A stretch of 14,481 nucleotides of DNA. Origin: an uncultured Mollicutes bacterium. GTDB taxonomy: Bacteria > Bacillota_I > Bacilli_A > Acholeplasmatales > Anaeroplasmataceae. Positions 1 through 6,471 of the stretch are shown in pieces. Location of the stretch: contig CALCWU010000007.1 in NCBI GenBank assembly GCA_937905855.1, forward strand, positions 1-14,481. The letters are read 5' to 3'. The notes beneath the pieces were generated by a model. That model had not been told where the DNA came from, made no database searches, and was given only the letters and a program-made list of their open reading frames with translations. The position numbers were made by a program, and so were the translations under genes. The stretch's first letter is position 1, and every line of letters begins with the position of its first letter.

Positions 1-315
1 TTTGTAACATAATGAATTATATTCCGGCATTTTTTCTTTAATCTCATTCAACCATTCATCAGGAACAGCTGGATTTAACCAATTAGTAGGATCTGTATTA
101 TCAGCAGATTGACTTGTAACAACAATCGTTCCATTTTTACCAACAGTTTCCTTCAAGGCTTCATATAATGCTACCTCAGCTCCGATTACAAAGCCAAAGC
201 TTGATAATGATGAGTGTACTAATATTGTATCGCCACTACACACTTCACATATATCATCCTTTGATATTGGCTTTTTTGTTTTAGAAACGATTTTATCCAT
301 CACATTTTTTTTCAC
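1..315 (-). CDS. AAC(3)-family N-acetyltransferase, 5' part (partial)
   Basis: The 105 visible codons encode the N-terminal part of a protein of the aminoglycoside 3-N-acetyltransferase (Antibiotic_NAT) family, which transfers acetyl from acetyl-CoA to an amino group. Seen: a GDTILVHSSLSSFG stretch, then a GTIVVTSQS strand and a DPTNWLNPAVPDEW segment, which match the order of N-terminal motifs in this family. The reading frame leaves the window on the left, so the catalytic C-terminal half is not visible. I chose the GTG at 315 because an AAAGGTGG ribosome binding site lies 8 bases upstream; an ATG five codons further in (300) is the alternative but is 23 bases from that site. Chromosomal members often have unknown natural substrates, so resistance should not be assumed. 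It follows the htpG terminator and probably has its own promoter. Confidence 0.72.
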   Translation of the reverse strand, partial: MKKNVMDKIVSKTKKPISKDDICEVCSGDTILVHSSLSSFGFVIGAEVALYEALKETVGKNGTIVVTSQSADNTDPTNWLNPAVPDEWLNEIKEKMPEYNSLCYK

Positions 316-323
316 TATACGCG

Positions 324-331
324 CCACCTTT
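324..331 (-). promoter_or_regulatory. RBS deciding GTG start of AAC(3)-family gene
   Basis: On the minus strand AAAGGTGG lies 8 bases before GTG 315 and 23 bases before the next in-frame ATG at 300, so it favours the GTG start. Confidence 0.5.
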
Positions 332-336
332 ACCTA

Positions 337-365
337 ATTATAACATAAATAAAAGGCTACGTCCA
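337..365 (-). promoter_or_regulatory. Putative promoter of AAC(3)-family gene, inside htpG terminator
   Basis: A perfect TATAAT (342-337) is preceded by TGT, giving an extended -10 element. A weak -35 (TGGACG, 365-360, 4 of 6 matches) sits 17 bases upstream, within the 3' arm and loop of the htpG terminator. The predicted start near 330 gives a very short leader, so the ribosome binding site would be almost at the 5' end of the RNA. Inferred from sequence only. Confidence 0.45.
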
Positions 366-380
366 TTTTAAGACGTAGCC
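342..380 (-). terminator. Rho-independent terminator of htpG
   Basis: GGCTACGTC (355-363) and GACGTAGCC (372-380) form a perfect 9-bp stem with an 8-base loop. On the minus strand the stem is followed by TTTTATTTAT. It starts 11 bases past the htpG stop codon. Confidence 0.85.
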
Positions 381-391
381 ATAGAATCATT

Positions 392-2299
392 TTATTTTTC
401 AATAGAATTAACTAAAAGCTCAGAAATATCTTTTGTGAATTCTACAGGATTATCAATTGGCATACCCTCTAATAATAATCCTTCATTATATAAGATATTT
501 GCATACTTAGAAATATTATCCTTATTAGAATCATAAGCCTTTTCAATTGCTTTAAATACTTCATGATTTGGATTTATCTCTAAAATCTTTTTAGCTTTGG
601 CATATGGATTATTTTGATGAGCCAAAACACGCTCCATTTCAAATGAGAATCCATCCTCACAGCTTAAGCATACTGCACCATCTACTAATCTCTTTGATAA
701 CACAACATCCTCAACCTTGCCATTTAAAGATTCCTTGATAGCAGCTAGTAAATCCTTCTTTTCTTCCTTTAAGGAATCAATAGCCTTATTTTCATCATCG
801 CTTAATAGATTTAAATCACCTTGATTAATTGATTTAAATTTCTTTCCATCGTATTCAGCTAAAACCTGAATCATAAATTCGTCAACATCATCAGTTAAAA
901 CAAATACATTATAGCCTTGTTTCTTAACTAAATCCATTTGTGGTAAATTACTTACAGCAGTTTTATCCTTACCAGAAGCATAATATATTTCCTTTTGACC
1001 TTCAGGCATTTGAGCAACATATTCACTAAATGTCATAGGATTTTCGCTATTTAAAGTATTTAAAATGATTAAATCCTTTAATTGATCCTTCTTAGCACCA
1101 TAATCCTCATATAGACCATATTTTAGATTAACACCATATTCTTTAAAGAATTCTTCATACTTTTCACGATCATTTTTAAGCATCTTGCCAAGTTCAGATA
1201 AAATTTTCTTTTCTAGATTATTAGCAATCTTCTTTAGTGAACGATCCTCTTGAAGCATTTCACGAGAAATATTTAGTGATAAATCAGCACTATCTACTAG
1301 TCCCTTTACAAATCTTAAATAATCAGGAATTAATTCCTTACATTTATCAAGAATAAAGACTCCCTTTGTATATAGCTGTAGACCTTTTTCATATTTTTCA
1401 GAATATAAATCAAATGGTGGACGCTTTGGAATAAATAATAAAGAATTATATGTAAGCATACCTTCAACATTTACAAATATTGAAAGTAATGGATCTTGAT
1501 AATCCATAAACTTTTGCTTATAGAAGTTATTAAGCTCCTCGTCAGTAACCTCACTCTTATTCTTCTTCCAAAGTGGGATCATTGAGTTAATTGTTTCAAG
1601 CTCTAAATGAGTTTTTTCTTCCTCATCATCTTTAGCATTTTCATCTTTCTTATCATACTTAGTTACCCAAGTTTGAATAGGATAACGAACATAGTCAGAA
1701 TATTTTCTAACTAGGTCTTTAATTGTATATTCATCTAAATAATTATCATAATTAACATCTTCAGTATTTTCTCTTAAGTGTAAAACAATCTTAGTACCAT
1801 AATCCTCTTTTTCTGTACTTTCAATTGTATAGCTGTCTAAGCCTTCACTTGTAAACTTTAATGGTTCACCTGTTTCAATTGACTTAGTATAAACCTCAAC
1901 CTCTTTAGCAACCATAAAGGCACTATAAAAGCCAACACCAAATTGACCAATTATATCAATTTCACCTTTGTTTTGAGCATCAGTTAAATTATCCATAAAT
2001 TCCTTAGAACCACTTCTAGCAATTGTACCAAGGTTATTAACTAATTGCTCCTTAGTCATACCAATACCATTATCAATAATAGATAATGTTCTTGTCGCCT
2101 TATCAGCTTCTACTAAAATTTTATATTCACTAGCACCAAGCTTTTCATCAGTCAAACTTAAATAATGACGCTTATCAATAGCATCAGATGCATTAGAAAT
2201 TAACTCTCTTAAAAATATTTCCTTATGAGTATAAATTGAATTAATCATTAAATCCAGTAAACGTTTAGTTTCTGTTTTAAATTCCATTGTTTCTTTCAT
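392..2299 (-). CDS. htpG: Molecular chaperone HtpG (bacterial Hsp90)
   Basis: ATP-dependent dimeric cytosolic chaperone of the Hsp90 family, 635 residues against about 620-630 typical, so full length. Seen: the N-terminal GHKL ATPase domain with ELISNASDAIDK (about 32-43, nucleotide/Mg-contacting Asn and Asp), DNGIGM (76-81) and GQFGVGFYSAFM (118-129). A short charged linker rich in D, E and K follows near 215-235. The middle domain carries the NISREMLQ motif with the conserved Arg that senses ATP phosphate, and a C-terminal dimerisation domain follows. The ATG at 2299 has an AAAGGAT-type ribosome binding site about 8 bases upstream; Met5 is too far from it. The gene is monocistronic between its own promoter and a terminator. 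A CIRCE operator overlaps the promoter, so HrcA repression relieved by heat is inferred. Confidence 0.97.
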   Translation of the reverse strand: MKETMEFKTETKRLLDLMINSIYTHKEIFLRELISNASDAIDKRHYLSLTDEKLGASEYKILVEADKATRTLSIIDNGIGMTKEQLVNNLGTIARSGSKEFMDNLTDAQNKGEIDIIGQFGVGFYSAFMVAKEVEVYTKSIETGEPLKFTSEGLDSYTIESTEKEDYGTKIVLHLRENTEDVNYDNYLDEYTIKDLVRKYSDYVRYPIQTWVTKYDKKDENAKDDEEEKTHLELETINSMIPLWKKNKSEVTDEELNNFYKQKFMDYQDPLLSIFVNVEGMLTYNSLLFIPKRPPFDLYSEKYEKGLQLYTKGVFILDKCKELIPDYLRFVKGLVDSADLSLNISREMLQEDRSLKKIANNLEKKILSELGKMLKNDREKYEEFFKEYGVNLKYGLYEDYGAKKDQLKDLIILNTLNSENPMTFSEYVAQMPEGQKEIYYASGKDKTAVSNLPQMDLVKKQGYNVFVLTDDVDEFMIQVLAEYDGKKFKSINQGDLNLLSDDENKAIDSLKEEKKDLLAAIKESLNGKVEDVVLSKRLVDGAVCLSCEDGFSFEMERVLAHQNNPYAKAKKILEINPNHEVFKAIEKAYDSNKDNISKYANILYNEGLLLEGMPIDNPVEFTKDISELLVNSIEK

Positions 2300-2329
2300 T
2301 TAAATCATCCTTTCCTTTTAACATTAACA

Positions 2330-2358
2330 ATTATATAATATTTTATTGGCACTGTCAA
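2330..2358 (-). promoter_or_regulatory. Sigma-A promoter of htpG
   Basis: Perfect consensus: TTGACA (2358-2353), a 17-base spacer, and TATAAT (2335-2330). Transcription should start near 2323, giving a leader of about 24 bases. Confidence 0.88.
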
Positions 2359-2372
2359 TATTAAAGTGCTAA
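2346..2372. promoter_or_regulatory. CIRCE element (HrcA operator) upstream of htpG
   Basis: On the plus strand TTGGCACTG, 9 bases, then AAGTGCTAA. The CIRCE consensus is TTAGCACTC-N9-GAGTGCTAA; 15 of 18 arm bases match and the 9-base spacer is exact. It covers the -35 hexamer of the htpG promoter, the classic position for HrcA repression. That this is HrcA-bound is inferred; hrcA itself is not in the window. Confidence 0.85.
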
Positions 2373-2387
2373 TTTAATTAAAAATGC

Positions 2388-2415
2388 AATAAAAAAGGAC
2401 ACCGAAGTGTCCAAA
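2388..2415 (-). terminator. Terminator of the 604-residue lipoprotein gene
   Basis: On the minus strand GGACAC-TTCG-GTGTCC forms a 6-bp stem with a UUCG tetraloop closed by C-G, an exceptionally stable hairpin, followed by TTTTTTATT. It starts 15 bases past the stop codon at 2428 and lies just upstream of the htpG CIRCE element. Confidence 0.87.
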
Positions 2416-2427
2416 TTTATTTAATAA

Positions 2428-4242
2428 TTAAGCAATATTCATTGTTACAATTCTAACAGCACGTCCTGAAATAACATCATCAGCACCAGCCATTGTACAT
2501 AAAGTATAAGTCTTACCCTTTTCAAGTGTATATGTTACAACATTTTCAGCATATGTTGTACCAGCAACAACAACATATGTAGCATCAGTAGTATCCTTTA
2601 CAGCATTTCCTGAAACAGTTGCAGCTTCTATTCTTTGATCATCAGCTAAAACAACAAAATATGAAGTATTAGAGCTACTAGATGATCCAATAGTTAATGT
2701 TAATGTTGCATCAGCAGTAGCAACAAATGATAAAGTACCACTCTTTTGTTTTTGAAGCTCAACTGCATATACATTGCCACTAGATGAGCTTACTCTCTTT
2801 GTAATAGAGCCAGTCATAGTAACTGTGGTACCAAATTCACTTTGAACACATGCTTCCTTATCAGCTGCAGCAGTAAGTGTAGTTGCATCAAAACTATAAT
2901 TCATTCTTACAACCTCACTACCGTTACCTGTATGACTAACCTCTGCAAGCATAGATTTAGCTGTTTCAACTAATTCAGGAATTTCTTCAATAGTTGTAGC
3001 AGCATTAATTGCTTCAATTGCAGTATCACGAGTACTATCTAATTCAGTTCTTTCAGCTTCTGTATAATTATATAGATTATCTAGACGATCATATTCAGCT
3101 CTAACCTCAGCAATTGCAGCTGTCTTAGCATTTGCAAGATTTTCAGCAGCAATCTCAGCATCAGACTTTATTGCTTTAATTTCAGCAACACCCTTATTAT
3201 AAGCTTCGTTTAGCTTATCAAAATCAGTAGCTGCCTCAACATTTGTCTTTGTCTCATTATATTTAGCAGTTAATGTTGCACCATTAGTAGTATATTTTGT
3301 TAAATCATAGCTGTTATATAAAGCTTCAAGCTTAACAAGTTTTTGAGCCTTAACAGTAGTAAAATCGCCAAGTTCATGCTTAACAACAACATTATCTACG
3401 CATACACTCTTTCCCTGACCCTTAGCCATAAACTTTAATGCCTTAATTTCCGAAATAGTTTGAGTAAATGATGCTTCATAACTTGTGCCAGCCTTTGTAA
3501 CAACAACATTACCTGTACCAGCACCTAAATCAAGTAATAATTCTGTATGGAACCAAGTATTTGCGTTTCCATCATATACAAGCTGTGATGAAAAGCCTGT
3601 TGGAACTGATTGTCCTTTATCGGTACGATAACCAATATAAGTTACACTGCTTGAATCCTTACCAGTTCTAAAGCCAAATACTTCAGCTGGCTCAGTTTCT
3701 GTTTCAGATGTTCCATATAATTGGAATAATGTCCAGCTTCCTTGAACACCACTAAGTGAAAAATCAAAGCTCATTTTAATCTTACCATTATCAAGACCAG
3801 ATGTTGTCAAATAAAGAGTTGTATCAGAAGAATTGCCAGTAATCTTAGCATATTTAGTATCGCCTTCAACAACTGCACTACCCTTAGCTGAAGAATCAAG
3901 GTACATAGTTGCTCCATCAGTCTTATCAGCGATTGCTGTTACATCAGTAAAATCTTGACTTAAAACTGTTGTGTAATTAGCATCTGGATCAACTGGAGTA
4001 GTTGGCTCTGGAGTTGTCTCACTTGGTGCAGGTGCACTGCTAGTTGAGCTGCTTGGTGTTGGATTAGCACTTGAGCTTGGTGTACTTACACTTGATTCGC
4101 TACCCTTTGAGCTAGCAACAGCCTCAGTTTGACTAGATGTTGTAGGACTGTTTGATGATTCAGTTTCATTACCACCACAAGCACTTACGCCTACTAACGC
4201 CGTTAAGGCTAAAAATGCCCCAAATAATTTCTTTTTATTCAT
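2428..4242 (-). CDS. Large surface lipoprotein, lectin-like and carbohydrate-binding-like domains
   Basis: 604 residues, no named orthologue recognised. Seen: a lipoprotein signal peptide with lipobox VSAC (lipidated Cys22), then a Ser/Thr/Pro-rich linker (about 23-88) suited to crossing the cell wall. A beta-rich domain (about 90-290) follows, with FDFSLSGVQGSWTLFQLYG and a closing CVDNVVVKHE strand that recall concanavalin/LamG-like folds. Next is an Ala/Glu-rich helical section (about 295-435) like FIVAR/DUF1542 stalk modules, and then a second beta-rich domain (about 445-604) resembling CBM-like modules. No catalytic motif is apparent. The inferred role is surface binding of a glycan or other ligand. 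AAAGGAAAAGG lies about 10 bases before the ATG. It has its own promoter, terminator and a cre site, so catabolite repression is likely and would fit a carbohydrate role. Confidence 0.85.
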   Translation of the reverse strand: MNKKKLFGAFLALTALVGVSACGGNETESSNSPTTSSQTEAVASSKGSESSVSTPSSSANPTPSSSTSSAPAPSETTPEPTTPVDPDANYTTVLSQDFTDVTAIADKTDGATMYLDSSAKGSAVVEGDTKYAKITGNSSDTTLYLTTSGLDNGKIKMSFDFSLSGVQGSWTLFQLYGTSETETEPAEVFGFRTGKDSSSVTYIGYRTDKGQSVPTGFSSQLVYDGNANTWFHTELLLDLGAGTGNVVVTKAGTSYEASFTQTISEIKALKFMAKGQGKSVCVDNVVVKHELGDFTTVKAQKLVKLEALYNSYDLTKYTTNGATLTAKYNETKTNVEAATDFDKLNEAYNKGVAEIKAIKSDAEIAAENLANAKTAAIAEVRAEYDRLDNLYNYTEAERTELDSTRDTAIEAINAATTIEEIPELVETAKSMLAEVSHTGNGSEVVRMNYSFDATTLTAAADKEACVQSEFGTTVTMTGSITKRVSSSSGNVYAVELQKQKSGTLSFVATADATLTLTIGSSSSSNTSYFVVLADDQRIEAATVSGNAVKDTTDATYVVVAGTTYAENVVTYTLEKGKTYTLCTMAGADDVISGRAVRIVTMNIA

Positions 4243-4274
4243 ATTTATCTTTTCCTTTTCCTTTACTTCTTATT

Positions 4275-4289
4275 CGATAGCGTTTACAA
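4275..4289 (-). promoter_or_regulatory. cre site (CcpA operator) in leader of lipoprotein gene
   Basis: On the minus strand TTGTAAACGCTATCG matches the cre consensus WTGNAANCGNWNNCW at every defined position but the last. It spans roughly +7 to +21 relative to the predicted start near 4296, a position where CcpA normally represses. Identification is by consensus only. Confidence 0.72.
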
Positions 4290-4302
4290 CACTATTAAAC
4301 AT

Positions 4303-4331
4303 ATTTTACCATAACATATTAAATAAAACAA
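4303..4331 (-). promoter_or_regulatory. Promoter of the 604-residue lipoprotein gene
   Basis: TAAAAT (4308-4303) preceded by TGG makes an extended -10 element; TTGTTT (4331-4326) lies 17 bases upstream as a weak -35. The extended -10 and the following cre site support it. Confidence 0.6.
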
Positions 4332-4344
4332 TGAAATCTATGTG

Positions 4345-4378
4345 AAAAAAAATGGGACTCAGTTTAGAGTCTCATTTT
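4345..4378 (-). terminator. Terminator of the InlB-repeat lipoprotein gene
   Basis: On the minus strand a hairpin of GAGACTC and GAGTCCC (one A-C mismatch, extendable by AT pairs) around a 6-base loop is followed by eight T. It begins 12 bases past the stop codon at 4386. Read on the plus strand it also pairs (with a G-U) and has a TTTTATTAT tail, but no plus-strand gene approaches it. Confidence 0.8.
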
Positions 4379-4385
4379 ATTATAA

Positions 4386-4919
4386 CTAAGCTTTTGGATT
4401 TTCAACAGGTGCTAAAGCAAAAGTAGCTGTTAAAGTCTTGTTACTAGTTACACCATAAACAGTCTTTGTTGCACTAGTATCGCCATCGCTCCACTTAACA
4501 AAAACATATCCTTTGTTTGGAATAGCTTCAACTGTTGAAGTATTTTTTTGGAAACATACAACCTGACTAACTGATTGGTCTTCACCAATTTTACCATTTT
4601 CACCAGCAACAAAAGTTACAGTAAATGCACGTTCAAAAATTGCACAAACAGTTTTATCAGCCTCAACACCAACCTCAGTTCTAGTTGCTGCTACACTACC
4701 ATCACTCCATTGAACGAATACATATCCAGCATCTGCCTTTGCTGTTACAGCAGTTGCATCCTCGCCTTTGTTAACACTTTGAGATACTTCTCCCTCAACG
4801 CTTCCACCAATACTTGCAATAAAATTAAGTTGGTAAGCTTTTTTACCACAGCTTGCAAGCATAATTAAGCATGTAAAAGCAAAGAAAATCCCAAAAAATA
4901 AATTAAATTTCTTTTTCAT
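4386..4919 (-). CDS. Small lipoprotein with two InlB-type B-repeats
   Basis: A lipoprotein signal peptide with lipobox LASC places the lipidated Cys at residue 24 counted from this start. The mature part is almost entirely two copies of a divergent InlB B-repeat (bacterial repeat, Flg_new_2-like), about residues 29-96 and 98-168. The hallmark GYVFVQWSDG recurs as GYVFVKWSDG exactly 72 codons later. Such repeats form small extended beta modules in surface proteins; here no partner domain is attached, so the function is unknown (adhesion or cell-wall interaction is a guess). Two ATGs stand in tandem at 4922 and 4919. The GAGGTG site is 3 bases from the first and 6 from the second, so I start at 4919; using 4922 adds one Met. 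It has its own promoter and terminator. Confidence 0.85.
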   Translation of the reverse strand: MKKKFNLFFGIFFAFTCLIMLASCGKKAYQLNFIASIGGSVEGEVSQSVNKGEDATAVTAKADAGYVFVQWSDGSVAATRTEVGVEADKTVCAIFERAFTVTFVAGENGKIGEDQSVSQVVCFQKNTSTVEAIPNKGYVFVKWSDGDTSATKTVYGVTSNKTLTATFALAPVENPKA

Positions 4920-4925
4920 CATCTA

Positions 4926-4931
4926 CACCTC
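4926..4931 (-). promoter_or_regulatory. RBS favouring the second of two tandem ATGs
   Basis: GAGGTG on the minus strand is only 3 bases before ATG 4922 but 6 bases before ATG 4919, nearer to a workable spacing. Confidence 0.5.
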
Positions 4932-4938
4932 GTTATGC

Positions 4939-4967
4939 ATTATAATACTTTATTATAATAAAGTCAA
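4939..4967 (-). promoter_or_regulatory. Sigma-A promoter of the InlB-repeat lipoprotein gene
   Basis: TTGACT (4967-4962), 17-base spacer, TATAAT (4944-4939): 11 of 12 consensus bases. The start near 4932 gives a leader of about 13 bases. Confidence 0.85.
4948..4963. promoter_or_regulatory. Perfect 16-bp palindrome in promoter spacer
   Basis: CTTTATTATAATAAAG is its own reverse complement and fills most of the -10/-35 spacer. It could be an operator for an unknown repressor; being all A/T apart from the end bases, it may also be chance. Confidence 0.3.
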
Positions 4968-4984
4968 TCAATTTGCATTAAATA

Positions 4985-5010
4985 AAGAAATTAATGCCAC
5001 AAAATTTCTT
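4985..5010 (-). terminator. Weak AT-rich hairpin after the DUF4097 gene
   Basis: AAGAAATT and AATTTCTT form an 8-bp stem around a 10-base loop, followed on the minus strand by TATTTAAT. It lies about 60 bases past the stop at 5071 and is the only candidate terminator for the DUF2089-DUF4097 pair. The stem is weak. Confidence 0.3.
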
Positions 5011-5070
5011 CATTTATAAAATTAGCCATTTCTTATATTTAAAACTTTTATTTTTTCTAAATAATTGTTT

Positions 5071-5904
5071 TTAAAATTCATCCTTTATCTTAGAAAATTT
5101 TTCTTTAAGATTATCCTTCAAATTGTTTTGTTTTATATCATTAAAACAAATATCGCCACTTATTGAGCTACCCTTAACATTATCTGAATTACCAGTAATT
5201 TCCATATCACCACTTACTGAATTCATCTTGATATTACTGCAATCAATATTTACAATTGTTACGTCACCAGAGACCTCATTAACCTTTACATTAAGAGCTT
5301 TAAGATTTTCAATCTTTATGTCACCGCTAACACCCTCAATTGTCACATTTTCATTTGCTCTAATATCACCAATATTAATATCGCCAGATACTGTATTAAT
5401 CTTTATACTATTGCAATTAAAGCGATAGCTAGTATCTAAATCAGCAGATGTTACAGATAATAAGACCTCATCAAACAAGAAGCTTTCACCTATTTCAATA
5501 TATAAATCTTCAGAAATATTCTTATTAAAAATTCTATCCTTCTTTAAATGAATATCTAATCCTGATTCATTATTAATAACATCATAATATTTATAAAATT
5601 TTTCACTAGCGCTAACATTTATCTTATCCTCTTTTATTGGCACAATATTAATATCGCCAGCAATAACATTAAGATACAAATTAATTCTTTTCTCTTTAGT
5701 ATCCTCATTAATTATTACATTATTTTGATATTTATTCAAAATATCATCAACGCTTCCAAGCTTAGATATAGCTTCTTCTTCACTAAATCCAGCTTCAATA
5801 GCTAAATCATAATAATGCTGATACTTATTTAAAATATCCTTACCATTTGTTAAACCTAATTCATTAATTTTTTGTTCTAATTCCTTAAAATATTCTTCCT
5901 TCAT
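5071..5904 (-). CDS. HAAS (DUF1700)-DUF4097 beta-repeat protein
   Basis: 277 residues. The N-terminal 60 residues resemble the HAAS/DUF1700 helical module, with the characteristic GFSEEEAISKLG segment (39-50). The rest is a DUF4097 beta-solenoid with the VSGD-type signature at about 173, 193, 212, 231 and 249, a period of 18-20 residues, and weaker copies earlier (AGDI near 82). A charged Lys-rich tail ends it. No signal peptide or membrane helix is seen, so it is probably cytosolic or tethered by a partner. Related proteins are YvlB of B. subtilis and LiaX of enterococci, which are linked to envelope-stress responses; a similar role here is inference. Its ATG overlaps the stop of the DUF2089 gene in TAATG, implying translational coupling. 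Confidence 0.85.
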   Translation of the reverse strand: MKEEYFKELEQKINELGLTNGKDILNKYQHYYDLAIEAGFSEEEAISKLGSVDDILNKYQNNVIINEDTKEKRINLYLNVIAGDINIVPIKEDKINVSASEKFYKYYDVINNESGLDIHLKKDRIFNKNISEDLYIEIGESFLFDEVLLSVTSADLDTSYRFNCNSIKINTVSGDINIGDIRANENVTIEGVSGDIKIENLKALNVKVNEVSGDVTIVNIDCSNIKMNSVSGDMEITGNSDNVKGSSISGDICFNDIKQNNLKDNLKEKFSKIKDEF

Positions 5905-6284
5905 TATTCCTCACCTATTTTCTTAAGCATTTCTTCAGCCTCATCAAAATCAATTTCGCCATTCTTTAACATTTTTAAAATGTCAGATCTCGTAAGCGAT
6001 GGAGCCTCATAATTAACGTTATTAAAGCCCAAACCTTTAATAACCTCATCAAGATATTTCTTAACAGTTGGATAAGAAATATTCATTTCACGTTCAATAG
6101 CCTTAATGTTGCCAGCATTTTTCAAGAATATTAACGCAAAATCCTGCAGCTCTGATGATAAATAATCAAACTTTGATAAGCTAAATTCACCATTAATGCT
6201 TGTATTACATTCTTTACATGTAAGAGTTGTTACATAAAGCTTTGCATCACAAACAGGACAAGTTCCTAAAATTCTTCTTTTCAT
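5904..6284 (-). CDS. DUF2089 zinc-ribbon/HTH putative regulator
   Basis: 126 residues. Seen: a zinc-ribbon with CPVC (Cys9, Cys12) and CKEC (Cys23, Cys26), then a helix-turn-helix-like section, GNIKAIEREMNISYPTVKKY (58-77), typical of DUF2089. A SHOCT-like ending follows, SDILKMLKNGEIDFDEAEEM (about 100-119). The family is usually described as a predicted DNA-binding regulator. AAGGTG lies 6 bases before the ATG. It is the first gene of a two-gene operon with the HAAS-DUF4097 protein. PadR regulators often take this position next to HAAS genes, so it is probably the dedicated regulator of the pair, perhaps acting on its own promoter. Target and signal are not visible. Confidence 0.87.
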   Translation of the reverse strand: MKRRILGTCPVCDAKLYVTTLTCKECNTSINGEFSLSKFDYLSSELQDFALIFLKNAGNIKAIEREMNISYPTVKKYLDEVIKGLGFNNVNYEAPSLTRSDILKMLKNGEIDFDEAEEMLKKIGEE

Positions 6285-6309
6285 TTATTTCACCTTCCTT
6301 ATGCTTAAT

Positions 6310-6337
6310 ATTATATATCAAAAATTAATAATGTCAA
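6310..6337 (-). promoter_or_regulatory. Sigma-A promoter of the DUF2089-DUF4097 operon
   Basis: TTGACA (6337-6332), 16-base spacer, TATAAT (6315-6310), both perfect hexamers. Start near 6303, leader about 19 bases. The upstream DNA is nearly pure A/T and could act as an UP element. Confidence 0.82.
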
Positions 6338-6340
6338 TAC

Positions 6341-6407
6341 ATAATATTAATTTTCTTAATTATTTAATTAATATTATTAATATTAAAATTAATTATTTTA
6401 ATTAAAT
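6341..6407. other. Almost pure A/T block upstream of the DUF2089 promoter
   Basis: Of 67 bases only one (C at 6355) is not A or T. It contains short inverted and direct repeats, for example TAATTAAT (6365-6372) with ATTAATTA (6388-6395), and the palindrome TTTAATTAAA (6397-6406). Possible UP element or operator DNA; no gene is seen. Confidence 0.5.
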
Positions 6408-6438
6408 CACTTAAATTAGTTACCATTTCTACCTTAAG

Positions 6439-6465
6439 AAAAAAAAGAGTTGGACAATCCAACTC
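6439..6465 (-). terminator. Terminator after spx, end of the opp-spx transcript
   Basis: On the minus strand GAGTTGGA-TTG-TCCAACTC forms a perfect 8-bp stem followed by eight T. It lies 6 bases past the spx stop codon and is the first terminator seen after oppB. Confidence 0.9.
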
Positions 6466-6471
6466 ATTTTC

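Noticed and set aside
4345..4378. Plus-strand terminator reading of the hairpin
   Set aside because: It folds and has a T-rich tail on the plus strand, but no plus-strand gene is present to be terminated; only the minus-strand role is supported.
4575..4868. Plus-strand open frame of 97 codons
   Set aside because: It lies antisense inside the InlB-repeat lipoprotein gene, with Cys/Ser/Asn-rich low-complexity translation and no ribosome binding site; the same applies to the other plus-strand frames (5123, 8399, 8704, 10175, 13847).
6351..6365. CodY-like box AATTTTCTTAATTAT
   Set aside because: Four of the positions that define the CodY motif do not match, including the second arm; it is in an A/T block where partial matches are expected.
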